In this document: positions 1 through 10,529 of the stretch, piece after piece
Numbering within the stretch: the first letter of the stretch is position 1
Layout: the number at the start of each line of letters is the position of its first letter
Assembly: GCF_026262505.1 (NCBI RefSeq)
Contig: NC_067207.1
Span: 31,340,082-31,404,081 of the forward strand
DNA length: 64,000 bases
Direction: 5' to 3'
Source of the DNA: Trichomonas vaginalis G3
Lineage: Eukaryota > Parabasalia > Trichomonadida > Trichomonadidae
Position numbers and translations under genes: made by a program
The notes under the pieces: model-generated
Told to the model about the DNA's origin: nothing
The model's database searches: none
Seen by the model: only the letters and a program-made list of their open reading frames with translations

Positions 1-941
1 AACACGATTTGGAAAAATTAATTCTTTAAATCGGCTTAAGAATAAGACCAACATCAAAAGCATGGCTAATAAATTAATAAATCAATGTTTAATTACCGAT
101 TCATGCATTTTTTTCAAAATTTCAAATTTCAAATTTTTGTTTCTCCAAAATATTAATTGTTTCCACTAGATTAACAAATAAACAATAAATTGGATTAATG
201 TAATGCCCAATCATTCATTTTAAATTTTAGATTTAAAACAATATTTTTCTCCATATTATTATAACATGAATCGCTATGATATAAGAAATATATTTTCAAT
301 ATTGAAATTGAAAAATTCTAAAATTTTTGAAATTCAATTTGAGTGTGATGATCGATAACATATATTTTTTAATTAAAATCTTGTGTCGCTATCATATAAA
401 TATACTATTTCTAAATTAAAAATAGAAAAAAAGTACTATTTAATGATGAAATTGCAAATAATATCAATATATATATATTCATGCTGATATATTTTGGGAA
501 CAGATTGGCAATCACATAAATAGGATTGTGTTAGTTTGTCATGGATATAAAACAAATTTTCGAGCTAATTGAGCGAATTTAAATCACAAACACTTATATT
601 TTCTATTACAAGGTATATTTGTAATATACAACCAGTAAATAGCTTTATCTAGCTTTTACCAGCTTAGATGATAGCAAATTAGATACGAATTTCATGACCC
701 CTCACCAAATTCCACTAAAACATATACAAATAAAAGTACTAAGTGGGTATCATCTAACCCTAGAATTATAGCTCCTAGGACTCATCCTAGATGGTAGTTC
801 TGGAAAAACACCTGGTTTTTGGAGTTGCAAAAGTTAAAAATTGAGGGTAATTTTTTTGGGAAAAATATTATGTTTTTTGTAACTAATATGATATATTGAG
901 TTTTTTATAATAACGCGTATAAATGAGAAAACAAAAGTAAT
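1..941. other. AT-rich intergenic DNA
   Basis: No coding region, RNA gene or strong repeat is recognisable. The stretch is very AT-rich with poly-A and poly-T tracts, like the other host intergenic DNA in this window. Confidence 0.6.
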
Positions 942-1439
942 TCATTCAATATTCAAATTATCCGGAAAAACTTCATAAGAAGTATCAAAAGTATTGAAAT
1001 CAAAGGCAGTGTCGTATATTTTGAGTGGATCAGCTTGAATTTGTAATGCAGTGGTCTTTGGGCTTTCATCATTGGAATTTGAATCACAATCCATACTCTG
1101 GTTCTTTGTTAAGGTCTTTAGTCTATTTTTTACTTTAATAGCAGATCTTCCATCTAGGAATCTTGCAATTGTAGACCATTTATTTCCATATTTTTCATAA
1201 AGTTTTATTAATAAAGCATCTTCTTCGGCGTTCCATGGCGAGTTATTGATGTCTGGAGAAAGTGCAAACCTCCACCTTTCTCTGCACTGTTTTCCGTTTC
1301 TGCTGCCACCAACAATCTTAGCTATTTCATTCCATTTTATAAATCCATACTTCTTAATAGCTTCGATTAGGCGTTGGTCTTCCTTGTACGACCATTTAGC
1401 TTTAGGAGTGTGGTTGCTTCTTAACTTCTTCTCAGACAT
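942..1439 (-). CDS. R2R3 Myb-like DNA-binding protein
   Basis: A 165-aa protein with two consecutive Myb/SANT repeats at about residues 14-63 and 65-112. The spaced tryptophans of R2 (WSYKED, KWNEIAKI, CRERWRFAL) and R3 (SPWNAEED, NKWSTIARFL) are visible, as is the recognition-helix pattern GKQCRERW and VKNRLKTL. The acidic, Ser/Asn-rich tail of about 50 residues is unstructured-looking and could be an activation region. Trichomonads have a large family of such small nuclear Myb proteins, some of which bind gene promoters. That this one is a sequence-specific transcription factor is inferred from the family. No neighbouring gene lies close, so it is probably monocistronic. Confidence 0.93.
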   Translation of the reverse strand: MSEKKLRSNHTPKAKWSYKEDQRLIEAIKKYGFIKWNEIAKIVGGSRNGKQCRERWRFALSPDINNSPWNAEEDALLIKLYEKYGNKWSTIARFLDGRSAIKVKNRLKTLTKNQSMDCDSNSNDESPKTTALQIQADPLKIYDTAFDFNTFDTSYEVFPDNLNIE

Positions 1440-4170
1440 TTAACTATTGATTTTTTTTTCTTGAAGTTGTCAAAATGGGTCATTTAACACCCTCAATTCA
1501 ATTTTTTTGAAAGAGTTTATCATAAATGCTGGTTAGTATACATATCTAAATCGATATTTTATATATTTAATTTTGAGAGACCATTGAAAAGTAAATTAGA
1601 AATCAAAATGGGAAATATTAAAAAAGGTACATTCACTAGGCGATAACAGTAAAATGGGATGAAAATAGGATAAATAGCATCCCTATATAGTGCCTAACAA
1701 TATTTATACGGACCAAAAAAATTTGGCTAGAGATTTGGCGAGTTATAAAACTTAGAAAATTGAGAGGGATTTTTATTTTTGAATTTTTTTGGAAAGTTAA
1801 AATTGCGATTAAAAATTGATTTCCGGGAGAACTAAGCATCTCATCATATATTTAAATCGATAAAAATATTAAATAATAGTTGAATAGTATAACTACGTGA
1901 AATTATGGCTGAATATACAGAAAAAATGAACATATTTGACATTTTTGAAAATTCATACGTTAGATGGTGACAGACTCATAAACTATACTTTAGCTAAGAT
2001 TGATATATGGTTTCAACAACACATGGTTAAAATCGTAAAAATATTTTAGATTTCAAAAAGATATATATGGTAATATAATGGAACAAAGTCAACAAATAGC
2101 ATGTAAAATATGTTATAATTAACTTTTTATTAGATCCAATAGTAGATATCGAATGGTTTCCAGCTTTATGGTTAATTATTTTCTTTTCGAGCTTCTCTTT
2201 AACTGTTGTATTAAGGTTGTAAATTTTTGATGCCAGAAACTATTGAATCTTCTTTGCTGCTGCATTTTTCTTGAGAGTTCTTGCAATTTCGAATAGATCT
2301 GCGCATTGTATGAAATGGAGGCTTTAAAATATCTTGAAAACAGAATAGGACTGCTTTTCCAAAGGAATGCTTACTTGTAAATCAAAGAGTTTCAAAATTG
2401 ACAGCAAGATTATCATCATAACTTTCGATTTTGCTGCGAAAAAGGAAGACAAGTAATTAACAAATCATTTACTGTTGTTCATCAAAAGAAGAAAACTTTG
2501 ATAACAACTAATGATGATAAAATCAAGCTATCTTTTAATATTTTAAATTGATAAGACATTCAAAATATTTGAATGGTTTTAAATATTTTCTTTTAATTTC
2601 GATAAGATATTATCATGATTATATAATAAAATTTAAATTTTTATTCAAAAAGGCAATATTTCAAACTTTTAATTTCAAAAATCTTAATTCTGCAATAAGT
2701 GTATTTAATTGTAGCAAATTTAATGATCCTTCGTCATGCTTAGCAATTTGGAACTCATAAATTAATGATTTCTTCAAGTAAAATTCTGCATTATTTCAAA
2801 AGTCAATAATTCTCTAGTAACTTTTCTTCAAACCCTAACCATTATATTATATGTATAATGGAGAATAATTGCAAAGAAAGATAGCCGAATTTACTGGGTA
2901 GTTCTTGTGATGCGAAATAATTGCAAATTAACACCTAGTTTTAACAGCATCAATCTCTTTTTGCTCTCATCTAAATGCATTCGCACACTTTAATTTTGAA
3001 ATATAAGAGTTTTGGAAATTATCAAATTTATCTGCTCAAATACTATAGATCTTCATAAGTGTTAATAGAATCATTAGCCTTACATATAGTGTTTAATATA
3101 ATGATGCACATTATACTGGGATTCATTCCTTATTCATCTAGTTATTATAAGATTTACAACCCCATGAAAATTTAAAATTTTGTCAAAAATAGTGAATGTA
3201 CCTTTATATTAAAAAACACATTGTTTAATAGCATATTCGGAATTGGATAATAAATTGCGTAAACAATTGATTAGAGAGTACCGAGTTTGTTTAGACTATA
3301 TATGGAATCGTTTTATATATATGAAATTAGTGGTTGATGTTGATGTAATTAAACCAAGTGATCCTCTCAATTCTATCTAAAACCACCGACAATTTTCTCT
3401 CAATTTTTTTGGCAGTAAAACCAAGATTTTGTTCTCACATTGTAAATCAACTCCAAAAAATGTTGTATGCTGCCAATTTCAAATTCAACGTTCGTTGATT
3501 AAATGATTCGAATCCGAAATTACACATACTATAATGGCAATGCATTATAAATATTTAGTTTTTGAAGTATCATATTGGAGGGAATCTGAATTTTGCCATA
3601 GTAATTGGCAAACATAAGTCACTTTTAGTTAGGCCGTCACAAAAAACAAACAAAAATAACTAAAACAAAGGATACTCCATGACAAACCCAATTAAATTTC
3701 AAAATAAGTGGTTATAATTACAATTTTTGAATAGGCGACTTGAAAATGAAAATATCTTAAAAAGTGACACAATACAACCAAATCCGATATCAATATTGTG
3801 TTCATGTAATAGCTGATCTAAATCCGGCTCAATGAAAATATTTTACATGACTTTTTCAATCAATCATATTAATGTTCGAAATTCAACCTACGCTTACTAA
3901 AACAGACTTAAGAATATTACAAAAAGATATCACATGTTGATGATATTTATTTGCTACTATTATTCAGCAATTTCAATGAGTATTCATTTTCAATTATTGA
4001 TTCAATTTCCATTTCTCTTATGCAACGTAATCAACATAATTGTGAAGTACGTCATATAATCACAGCAAAATATAGACAAATATCCTTTGATTTCCTTTGG
4101 TTCGATATTTAAGTATTTTTCAAGTTTATAAATCATTTCCGATCTTTTTGCTGCTTAAAGTAAAGTATTG
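1440..4170. other. Gene-free AT-rich region
   Basis: About 2.7 kb upstream of the Myb gene without a supportable gene. Open frames here are short, AT-driven and show no domain. The only structure noted is a small palindrome near 2841-2863 (CCATTATA / TATAATGG). The Myb promoter should lie in the first 100 bases or so, but I cannot fix it. Confidence 0.5.
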
Positions 4171-4929
4171 TAATAAACAGAAATTCATTAAAAGTGACAG
4201 CTCTCAATTTTTTGACATTTGTAAATTCTAAATTGAATGAGAAAAATGAAATAATACTAAGCATAATACAATATTCTAGATTTAATTATAATTAGGGAAA
4301 AGTTAGTTTTGAGAGTACTTTTCATAGGCATATAGAATGAAATCTTCTGAAAAATAATATCACATAAACTCATATTATTTTCTAATATATAACTGTTTTA
4401 TATAAAAATCAAATTCAATGATCTTAAAAGCGAAGGATAAACCTCAAAATTTACGAATATAATGAGTGGGAATATAATGCTTATCTATCATAAAACCATA
4501 TGAAATATCAATTTTATTTTTCATATTCAAATGGACTGAGTGTTAGCATTTAACATTTTTTGCTAATTGTCGTCAAAAATTAGGCGTAAAGCAAAAATTG
4601 ATATTTCATATGGTTTTATGATAGATAAGCATTATATTCCCACTCATTATATTCGTAAATTTTGAGGTTTATCCTTCGCTTTTAAGATCATTGAATTTGA
4701 TTTTTATATAAAATAGTTATATATTAGAAAATAATATGAGTTTATGTGATATTATTTTTCAGAAGATTTTGTGTTCTTCTTCAAAATTTTATTTTTTTAT
4801 TAAAAAGAATCTTTACAAAATATACATTTACTTTAATTAATATTTAAAAACGTGCTCTATCAAAAGTTCCAAAAATTCAATATTTTAGCTTTTCTGAGGT
4901 GTCACTTTTGATGAATTTCTGTTTACAAC
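4171..4929. mobile_element. MULE-derived foldback (MITE-like) element
   Basis: A 759-bp element bounded by inverted ends: AAACAGAAATTCATYAAAAG followed by TGACA reads inward from both sides. The 7-bp direct repeat AGTATTG lies at 4164-4170 and 4930-4936, compatible with a degraded MULE-type target duplication. Its left 340 bp is nearly identical to the 5' end of the MULE at 7879. The middle is a second, inverted copy of the same 5' segment, so the element folds back on itself. It has no coding capacity. It was probably formed by rearrangement of a MULE and could be mobilised only in trans. Confidence 0.8.
4340..4769. repeat. Long inverted repeat inside foldback element
   Basis: Left arm 4340-4514 and right arm 4594-4769 are about 175-bp reverse complements separated by a 79-bp spacer. 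The spacer is itself the next segment of the MULE 5' region. A transcript would form a long duplex. Confidence 0.85.
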
Positions 4930-5683
4930 AGTATTGCCATTTATATTTTCATAATGGAAGATTTGAAATTTAAAATTTTATTTTATTTACTTCTTGCTTG
5001 AACGCCTTCAGAATATTTAAAGGTTAACAAAAACAAATATTATTTATGACCTCCAAATAATTATCGTCAGGAAAATATTTTTTATTTTAAAAATCAAACA
5101 TAATTATGTTTTTTGTATTGAATTAGCTTTTTCTACAGTAATTGATCCAAAATCGAATTGGTATTCAATATTTTTCTATTAATATATAATTTTGTGCAAA
5201 TTTCGAGATTTTCGGTTTTACCGCTTGATTCACTTTAAATTTTCGATAGTTCATTATTCATTAATAATACAAATTGTCACATTCCTTTTTATGATAAAAT
5301 ATCAAAATTAAAAAACAGTTCTTCAACAACATTCTCCATGCAAAACAACACATTGACTGATTTAAGTACTAATTTCACCATACGCTTTTGTTTGATTGCT
5401 TTATATTCAGACCTCTAAGACATTCCATAAGAACGATGAAATTGAGGAGAAAAGTGCAAAGCAACAGTTTTTGAGTTTACATTTATCAGAAATGAAAAAT
5501 ATCATAAAATCTTACTATTCGCTTTGAATTTTATAGACTTTTAGAGGATGATTTGACACAATTAGGCAACCTGGTGATTGTACTCTGTTTTCCAAGAATT
5601 TCATCTATTTCAGATTCATTTTTACATTTTTCTTAGAGAAATAATCACACATTTGTTTTTTTCTTTGCCAATAAACAAATTTT
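4930..5683. other. AT-rich intergenic region upstream of 5684
   Basis: No gene seen. A sequence matching the trichomonad initiator consensus TCAYTW (TCATTT) occurs at 5616-5621, about 63 bases before the downstream start codon. This is farther than usual for that motif, so it may be chance. Confidence 0.4.
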
Positions 5684-6616
5684 ATGTCCATTCAAGATCC
5701 ATCACTTAAAATACCATGGCAATATCTTAAATCGAACAAGTCTGCTAGTTCTCCAACAATAACAAATAAATTTAATACAGATACAACAGAAAATTCAAAT
5801 GTAAATAACAAAAGAGACCAATCCCCAAAGGAATGCGTAAAAAGCAATAGAAAGCATAAATCAAATCATAAAAAACATCAAACAAAGAAAAAATCACTCG
5901 ACCAAAAATTAAAAATTTGCCAAAAAGATGAACCTTCAAAAGGATTACAGGAAGCTCCACTAGTACTTAATATAGAGAATAATTCACAACTTGAAAGGAA
6001 AAATAAGCACTCTGCAAGAAATTCTCATTCAAAACACTCAAAAAATCGTTCTAACCAACCAAAGAGTCCTGAAACTAATAAAGAATCACGAAAATCACCA
6101 TCCCCTTCGCGCACGTCCCCAAGTAATCCACCAGAAATTGCTCCAAAAGCTGAAATTATTCCTAAAACTCCAATTACTCCTAGAAAGCGAACTATTAAGT
6201 CATCAACGCCTAAACCAAACAAAAGAGAACTTCCTTTACTATTACTACAACCAGATATGTCAAATTACAACGTAGAATTGGTTCATTCTAAAGAAAACGC
6301 AGATAATCCAAACAAATCATTACTTTTAGGACCAACAAATCTGGACCTCAACAAAAGACCATCAACACCAAGAAAAACCGATAAAAAACTACTTATTCCG
6401 AAAACACCAACCCCACAAATCAAACCGCGTACGATCGAGGAACTCCTAAAACCACGTACTCAAGATCCCTCGGACCAACAAAATCCAGAAGCAAAGGACA
6501 AGAAAGAAATAAGTTTTCAAGTACAATTAATCACAGAACCAGATGATAGCAAGATTGAGAAAAAGTCGTCTGAACTATATGATATCAGATCGTTACTCAA
6601 ATTATTATCTAGATAA
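5684..6616 (+). CDS. Lys/Ser/Pro-rich low-complexity protein
   Basis: A 310-aa hypothetical protein. It is rich in Lys, Ser, Asn and Pro, with a His/Lys-rich tract (about residues 55-70), several Ser-Pro and Thr-Pro pairs (SPSPSRTSPS, TPITPRKR, STPRKTDKK, PKTPTP) and basic clusters that resemble nuclear localisation signals. The C-terminus (ELYDIRSLLKLLSR) is short and leucine-rich. There is no signal peptide or membrane segment. The stop codon is followed by A, giving TAAA, the trichomonad polyadenylation signal that overlaps stop codons. I do not recognise a family. The many S/T-P sites suggest a phosphorylated, mostly disordered protein; that is inference. Start is the first ATG after an AT-rich leader. 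Confidence 0.75.
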   Translation: MSIQDPSLKIPWQYLKSNKSASSPTITNKFNTDTTENSNVNNKRDQSPKECVKSNRKHKSNHKKHQTKKKSLDQKLKICQKDEPSKGLQEAPLVLNIENNSQLERKNKHSARNSHSKHSKNRSNQPKSPETNKESRKSPSPSRTSPSNPPEIAPKAEIIPKTPITPRKRTIKSSTPKPNKRELPLLLLQPDMSNYNVELVHSKENADNPNKSLLLGPTNLDLNKRPSTPRKTDKKLLIPKTPTPQIKPRTIEELLKPRTQDPSDQQNPEAKDKKEISFQVQLITEPDDSKIEKKSSELYDIRSLLKLLSR

Positions 6617-6826
6617 AATATTTTTGTTTGTTTGTAAAATTATAACTAAATATATAGATTTTTAATATGCATTCAAACATTTATTTACATGTATCCAGAT
6701 TTTATTATGAGAGATGAAATACAAAAATTAAGAAAGATTACTGAGCGATAACATACGAAAACTGAAGAGCTACCAAATAGAAATATAGACTTGCAAAGAA
6801 AGAATCTCAAAAGACATTCGTTTTAG

Positions 6827-7860
6827 GGTTGGAATGGGGGTGGCGTCACAATGTAAACTATTCAATTTTCTGAGGTTTATGTGCGTCAAAGGGAGAATTG
6901 AGACACCCGGCGTCATAGATTACATAACGATTATTATGTCAAAAAACAGAGAGGAAGTATTTCAAAATATTGACTGAGGTTTTGAATTCATTTTAAAATT
7001 AAATAACAATTATAATATTAATTTTAATATATATACGAAATAAAAATATTGTGAGAACTTTTGAGAGAATTAACAAATATTGAGAAAACTTTTGATAAAA
7101 GGAAGAATCCATATTGTGAAAGATCCAGAGCAGGGATTGATGCCTGCGAAGTACTGGATCTAGTCCAGTGCCTCGCAGGCTACAATTCCTTCTCTTGAGC
7201 TCTTTTTTTAGCTCTGATTGCATCTTATGCAACCAAAGTTTCAGAGCTCGTGAGCAAGGATTGATGCCTGCGAAGTACTGGATCTAGTCCAGTGCCTCGC
7301 AGGCTACAATTCCTTCTCTTGAGCTCTTTTTTTAGCTCTGATTGCATCTTATGCAACCAAAGTTTCAGAGCTCGTGAGCAAGGATTGATGCCTGCGAAGT
7401 ACTGGATCTAGTCCAGTGCCTCGCAGGCTACAATTCCTTCTCTTGAGCTCTTTTTTTAGCTCTGATTGCATCTTATGCAACCAAAGTTTCAGAGCTCGTG
7501 AGCAAGGATTGATGCCTGCGAAGTACTGGATCTAGTCCAGTGCCTCGCAGGCTACAATTCCCTCTCTGAGAGTCTAAAATGATTTTCTTTAATTAATCAA
7601 AAGTTGTCTCAAATTATTCAATTCGCTTCTGAAAACTTATCACAAAATCTTTATTGTTTAATATTGTTTACTATATTATATTATGCAATATTTTTTCTCA
7701 TAGTCACTTTTTACTTCCCCGACGATTAAGGCTCTAAAATATCTGACAATTCTTCTATGACGCCGGCCTTCTGAATTTTCCTTATATGACGCACATAAAC
7801 CATTCAAATTTGAATGGTTTACATTGTGACGCCTATATGTCGCCAACGCCCCTAAAAGTC
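6827..7860. mobile_element. Non-autonomous TIR element with hairpin array
   Basis: A 1034-bp element flanked by the 10-bp direct repeat TTCGTTTTAG (6817-6826 and 7861-7870). Its ends are imperfect inverted repeats of about 100 bp sharing GGCGTCACAATGTAAAC, then TTTATGTGCGTCA, then CCGGCGTCAT in the same order. The TSD length and long degenerate TIRs fit a MULE-like element. No transposase is encoded; the interior is a four-unit array of 124-bp hairpin repeats. It directly abuts the next MULE at 7879. Confidence 0.75.
7134..7562. repeat. 124-bp tandem repeat of two hairpins
   Basis: Four hairpin copies start at 7142, 7266, 7390 and 7514 (period 124), with near-perfect identity. Each carries a 39-nt hairpin (for example 7142-7180): a 17-bp stem with 5' arm GCCTGCGAAGTACTGGA, loop TCTAG, and 3' arm TCCAGTGCCTCGCAGGC. 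This leaves one A-C mismatch and one T-G wobble. Between copies lies a second hairpin with outer stem AGCTCTGA / TCAGAGCT and inner stem TTGCAT / ATGCAA. No spacer variability exists, so it is not a CRISPR. Confidence 0.9.
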
Positions 7861-7878
7861 TTCGTTTTAGACATTTTG

Positions 7879-9476
7879 TAATAAACAGAAATTCATCAAA
7901 AGTGACAGCTCTCAATTTTTTGACATTTGTAAATTCTAAATTGAATGAGAAAAATGAAATAATACTAAGCATAATACAATATTCTAGATTTAATTATAAT
8001 TAGGAAAAAGTTGGTTTTGAGAGTACTTTTCATAGGCATATAGAATGAAATCTTCTGAAAAATAATATCACATAAACTCATATTATTTTCTAATATATAA
8101 CTATTTTATATAAAAATCAAATTCAATGATCTTAAAAGCGAAGGATAAACCTCAAAATTTACGAATATAATGAGTGGGAATATAATGCTTATCTATCATA
8201 AAACCATATGAAATATCAATTTTTGCTTTACGCCTAATTTTTGACGACAATTAGCAAAAAATGTTAAATGTTAACACTCAGTCCATTTGAATATGAAAAA
8301 TAAAATTGACTTTGATTACATGATAAGTTCGGAATTGATACGAATAACAAAGAAACGATGAAACTTTTCGCGCAGTCTACTGATGCTTTAAAGCACAAAT
8401 TTTATCGCCTTGATGAGATTATTGCACAAAGATTATCAAACGATCCTTACACTTCTTTGGAAGCATTTTTGAATAATTTACAGGAAGAGTGCCCAGATGA
8501 TCTCGTTCAATTTGATTACAATGGAGATTTTTCCGAGTTTACAATCATATATGCACCTTTTGCTGCAAAAGAATTGGTGCATAGCATTGATAACCCTCTC
8601 CACGTCGATTCCACTCATTCTTTAATTAAAGGAAAGATCCAATTGTTTGCAGTAACAATGAAAACAAGTCAAAACACAATTTTCCCCTTTTGCTATTTTT
8701 TAGTGAACCCTCAGACATCTGAAAAAATTCAAGAATGTTTGGTGAAATTCTGTGAGTTTGCGCACCTGGATCCACAGCATTGGAGCGCTGACTGTGCGCT
8801 AAACATTGCTCGCGCAATTGAGGACGGATTTCCTCTTGCGCAGCTCAGTTGGTGCGCTGTGCATGTTTTACGCGCATGTGCAAAAGTTGGAAGCTATTTT
8901 GACAATCCACAGAATTTTGAGAACTTCTATTTAGCAATGGACTTTTTGACATTACGTGCAGATGCAACGAATGCAGAAAAGCTGGCTGAAGAGTCTGATG
9001 AAACATATGAGTTCTTGACAACAATGTTAGAAGAAGAAGAACCGCGCGCTTTGAAGTATTTCGATAAACAATGGAGAAGAACCAAAGAACATTGGATGAT
9101 GTTATATCGTGGAGAAGGTGATTCCACGAATAACATTGCGGAATCACACTTTCATCAATTAAAGCAAACATTTTTCTTGGGTAAGAAAAATGAGCGCATT
9201 GATGACATCGTCATAACTCTCATCACTGTTGTGATTCCAAATGCGATTATTAAGGTTCAAGTCGCTAATGTTTTGAATGAAGAAAGAGCAGTAAGAATTC
9301 TTACAAGGGCAGGTAATCAGATTGTTGAGCAAAGAGCTTCAAAACACGATGAATGTTTGAAATTAATTCAACACATTTTGGAAATTGTCGAAAGCCGAAG
9401 GATTGAACCTAATGTCCTTATTCCATCTTTGAAGGCAATATTAAATTTGGCACAAAGAAGTTTAAAGGAAGAGTAA
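7879..9476 (+). mobile_element. Mutator-like element (MULE), 3' truncated
   Basis: The left end (TAATAAACAG, then AAATTCATCAAAAG, then TGACA) matches the outer end of the 4171-4929 foldback. About 430 bp of conserved 5' non-coding DNA precedes a transposase gene. I looked for the matching right terminus after the gene up to the 121-bp repeat at 9689 and did not find it. The element therefore appears 3' truncated; its true end lies somewhere in 9477-9688. Confidence 0.8.
8358..9476 (+). CDS. MULE transposase (DDE type), likely N-terminally short
   Basis: A 372-aa protein with the MULE transposase core. The first acidic residue lies in HVDSTHSL (about residue 83) and the second in SADCALNIARAIEDGFP (about 144). 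The family C/W-x-H motif follows (WCAVHVLRA, about 166), and the final Glu is in NNIAESHFHQLK (about 260). These are the D-D-(CxH)-E signatures of the Mutator superfamily, which cuts and pastes DNA between terminal inverted repeats. No zinc finger or FLYWCH/SWIM domain is seen. The ATG is the first in frame; an in-frame stop lies at 8313. The catalytic core looks uninterrupted, so trans-mobilisation of the foldback element is conceivable, although this copy has no right TIR. Confidence 0.87.
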   Translation: MKLFAQSTDALKHKFYRLDEIIAQRLSNDPYTSLEAFLNNLQEECPDDLVQFDYNGDFSEFTIIYAPFAAKELVHSIDNPLHVDSTHSLIKGKIQLFAVTMKTSQNTIFPFCYFLVNPQTSEKIQECLVKFCEFAHLDPQHWSADCALNIARAIEDGFPLAQLSWCAVHVLRACAKVGSYFDNPQNFENFYLAMDFLTLRADATNAEKLAEESDETYEFLTTMLEEEEPRALKYFDKQWRRTKEHWMMLYRGEGDSTNNIAESHFHQLKQTFFLGKKNERIDDIVITLITVVIPNAIIKVQVANVLNEERAVRILTRAGNQIVEQRASKHDECLKLIQHILEIVESRRIEPNVLIPSLKAILNLAQRSLKEE

Positions 9477-9688
9477 GCAAGATTAGATAATTTGGACTTT
9501 TTTTAAAATTAATGAATAAACAGTATATTTTTGAAGTGTAAGCTTATTTACCTGAAGCTATATTACTTAATATAACATTCAAAGTATTATTGCTATTTAT
9601 TGGAGAACAAATTTATGTAATTTTCACATGAAAATTGATAAATTTGTATTTCCTTATGATAATCAATTTTTGTATTTGTAGAGAGTCT

Positions 9689-9962
9689 CCCTGCATGATA
9701 TCAAGACTTGGCTATTAGTCTTTATCCATTTTTGAAAATTGTATTGTAAATTGTAAGAATTTCTGAATACTACTACTATAAAATATAATTGCTTATCTAT
9801 GTATATTATCCCTGCATGATATCAAGACTTGGCTATTAGTCTTTATCCATTTTTGAAAATTGTATTGTAAATTGTAAGAATTTCTGAATACTACTACTAT
9901 AAAATATAATTGCTTATCTATGTATATTATCCCTGCATGATATCAAGACTTGGCTATTAGTC
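9689..9962. repeat. 121-bp tandem repeat, left part
   Basis: Units begin CCCTGCATGATATC at 9689, 9810 and 9931 (period 121). The third unit is cut at its 32nd base by Mav-1 and resumes at 31277. The units are AT-rich with no coding frame. The undisturbed copies give the exact empty-site sequence for the Maverick insertion. Confidence 0.92.
9957..9962. repeat. Mav-1 target-site duplication, left
   Basis: TTAGTC immediately before the first TIR base. The same six bases follow the right TIR at 31277-31282, and they occur once at this position in the uninterrupted repeat units. Confidence 0.95.
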
Positions 9963-10155
9963 AGTTAGTATGGGTTAGTTGGGTACTGTGGCACTGCGCA
10001 CCTACTTACCCATTATATGTGATTTTGACACTTTACGAAACCGTTAACGTATATTTTACAACACAAACGACAACACTAACTTAACCTTAAATATTTACAA
10101 AACCGCCAACCATTTCACCTCACTAACGAACTCACTAATGAAAAAATAAACGTTC

Positions 10156-10440
10156 TCATAAATTTTCTTCTATATCTTCATCGTCAATGTTAACTCTATT
10201 GTAGTCATACTTGAAGTCATAAAGTTTCTCAAGTTTTGAAATGCATAGTCTTGTTAACTTACCTTCATCATCATAAGTTTTTATAAAACTACCATGACAA
10301 TCTTTATACACAGTCAATGTATAATCTACTGGTCTAGGATGAAGTGTAAAGAACATGTTATACTCAGGAAGGAAGAATAAATGTTTAAATGTATGTTTGT
10401 TATATTTTTCGATTTGTATGAGTTGCTTTTGTTCTGTCAT
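10156..10440 (-). CDS. TIR-encoded 94-aa Maverick protein (copy 1)
   Basis: A small hydrophilic protein, duplicated exactly at 30799-31083 because the whole gene lies inside the TIR. It begins MTEQKQLIQIEKYNKH, has aromatic and His residues in the middle (HLFFLPEYNMFFTLHP), and ends with an acidic tail (DDEDIEENL). No signal peptide, membrane segment or known domain is recognised. A homologue is in Mav-3 (56028-56312) but not in the left end of Mav-2. Both TIR copies point toward the nearer element end. Position next to the terminus suggests a role tied to replication or transposition of the ends, but this is only inference. Confidence 0.8.
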   Translation of the reverse strand: MTEQKQLIQIEKYNKHTFKHLFFLPEYNMFFTLHPRPVDYTLTVYKDCHGSFIKTYDDEGKLTRLCISKLEKLYDFKYDYNRVNIDDEDIEENL

Positions 10441-10529
10441 TTATATAAAAATAAAATAAAAAATAAACTTAAAAATTAATGATATCACCACCCTCACACG
10501 TATGAAAACATAACACAAAAATAAATTTA

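Noticed and set aside
2548..2760. 70-codon open frame in AT-rich DNA
   Set aside because: Lys/Phe/Ile/Asn-rich translation typical of AT-rich non-coding DNA; no supporting context.
2831..2841. Telomere-like AAACCCTAACC
   Set aside because: A single short occurrence next to a small palindrome; no tandem repeat, so no evidence of an interstitial telomere.
7134..7562. CRISPR-like array
   Set aside because: Units of 124 bp repeat without variable spacers, and each unit is itself a hairpin pair. The host is eukaryotic and no cas genes are present.
8845..9171. 108-codon minus-strand frame in the MULE transposase
   Set aside because: It lies wholly inside the transposase on the other strand and has no recognisable features.
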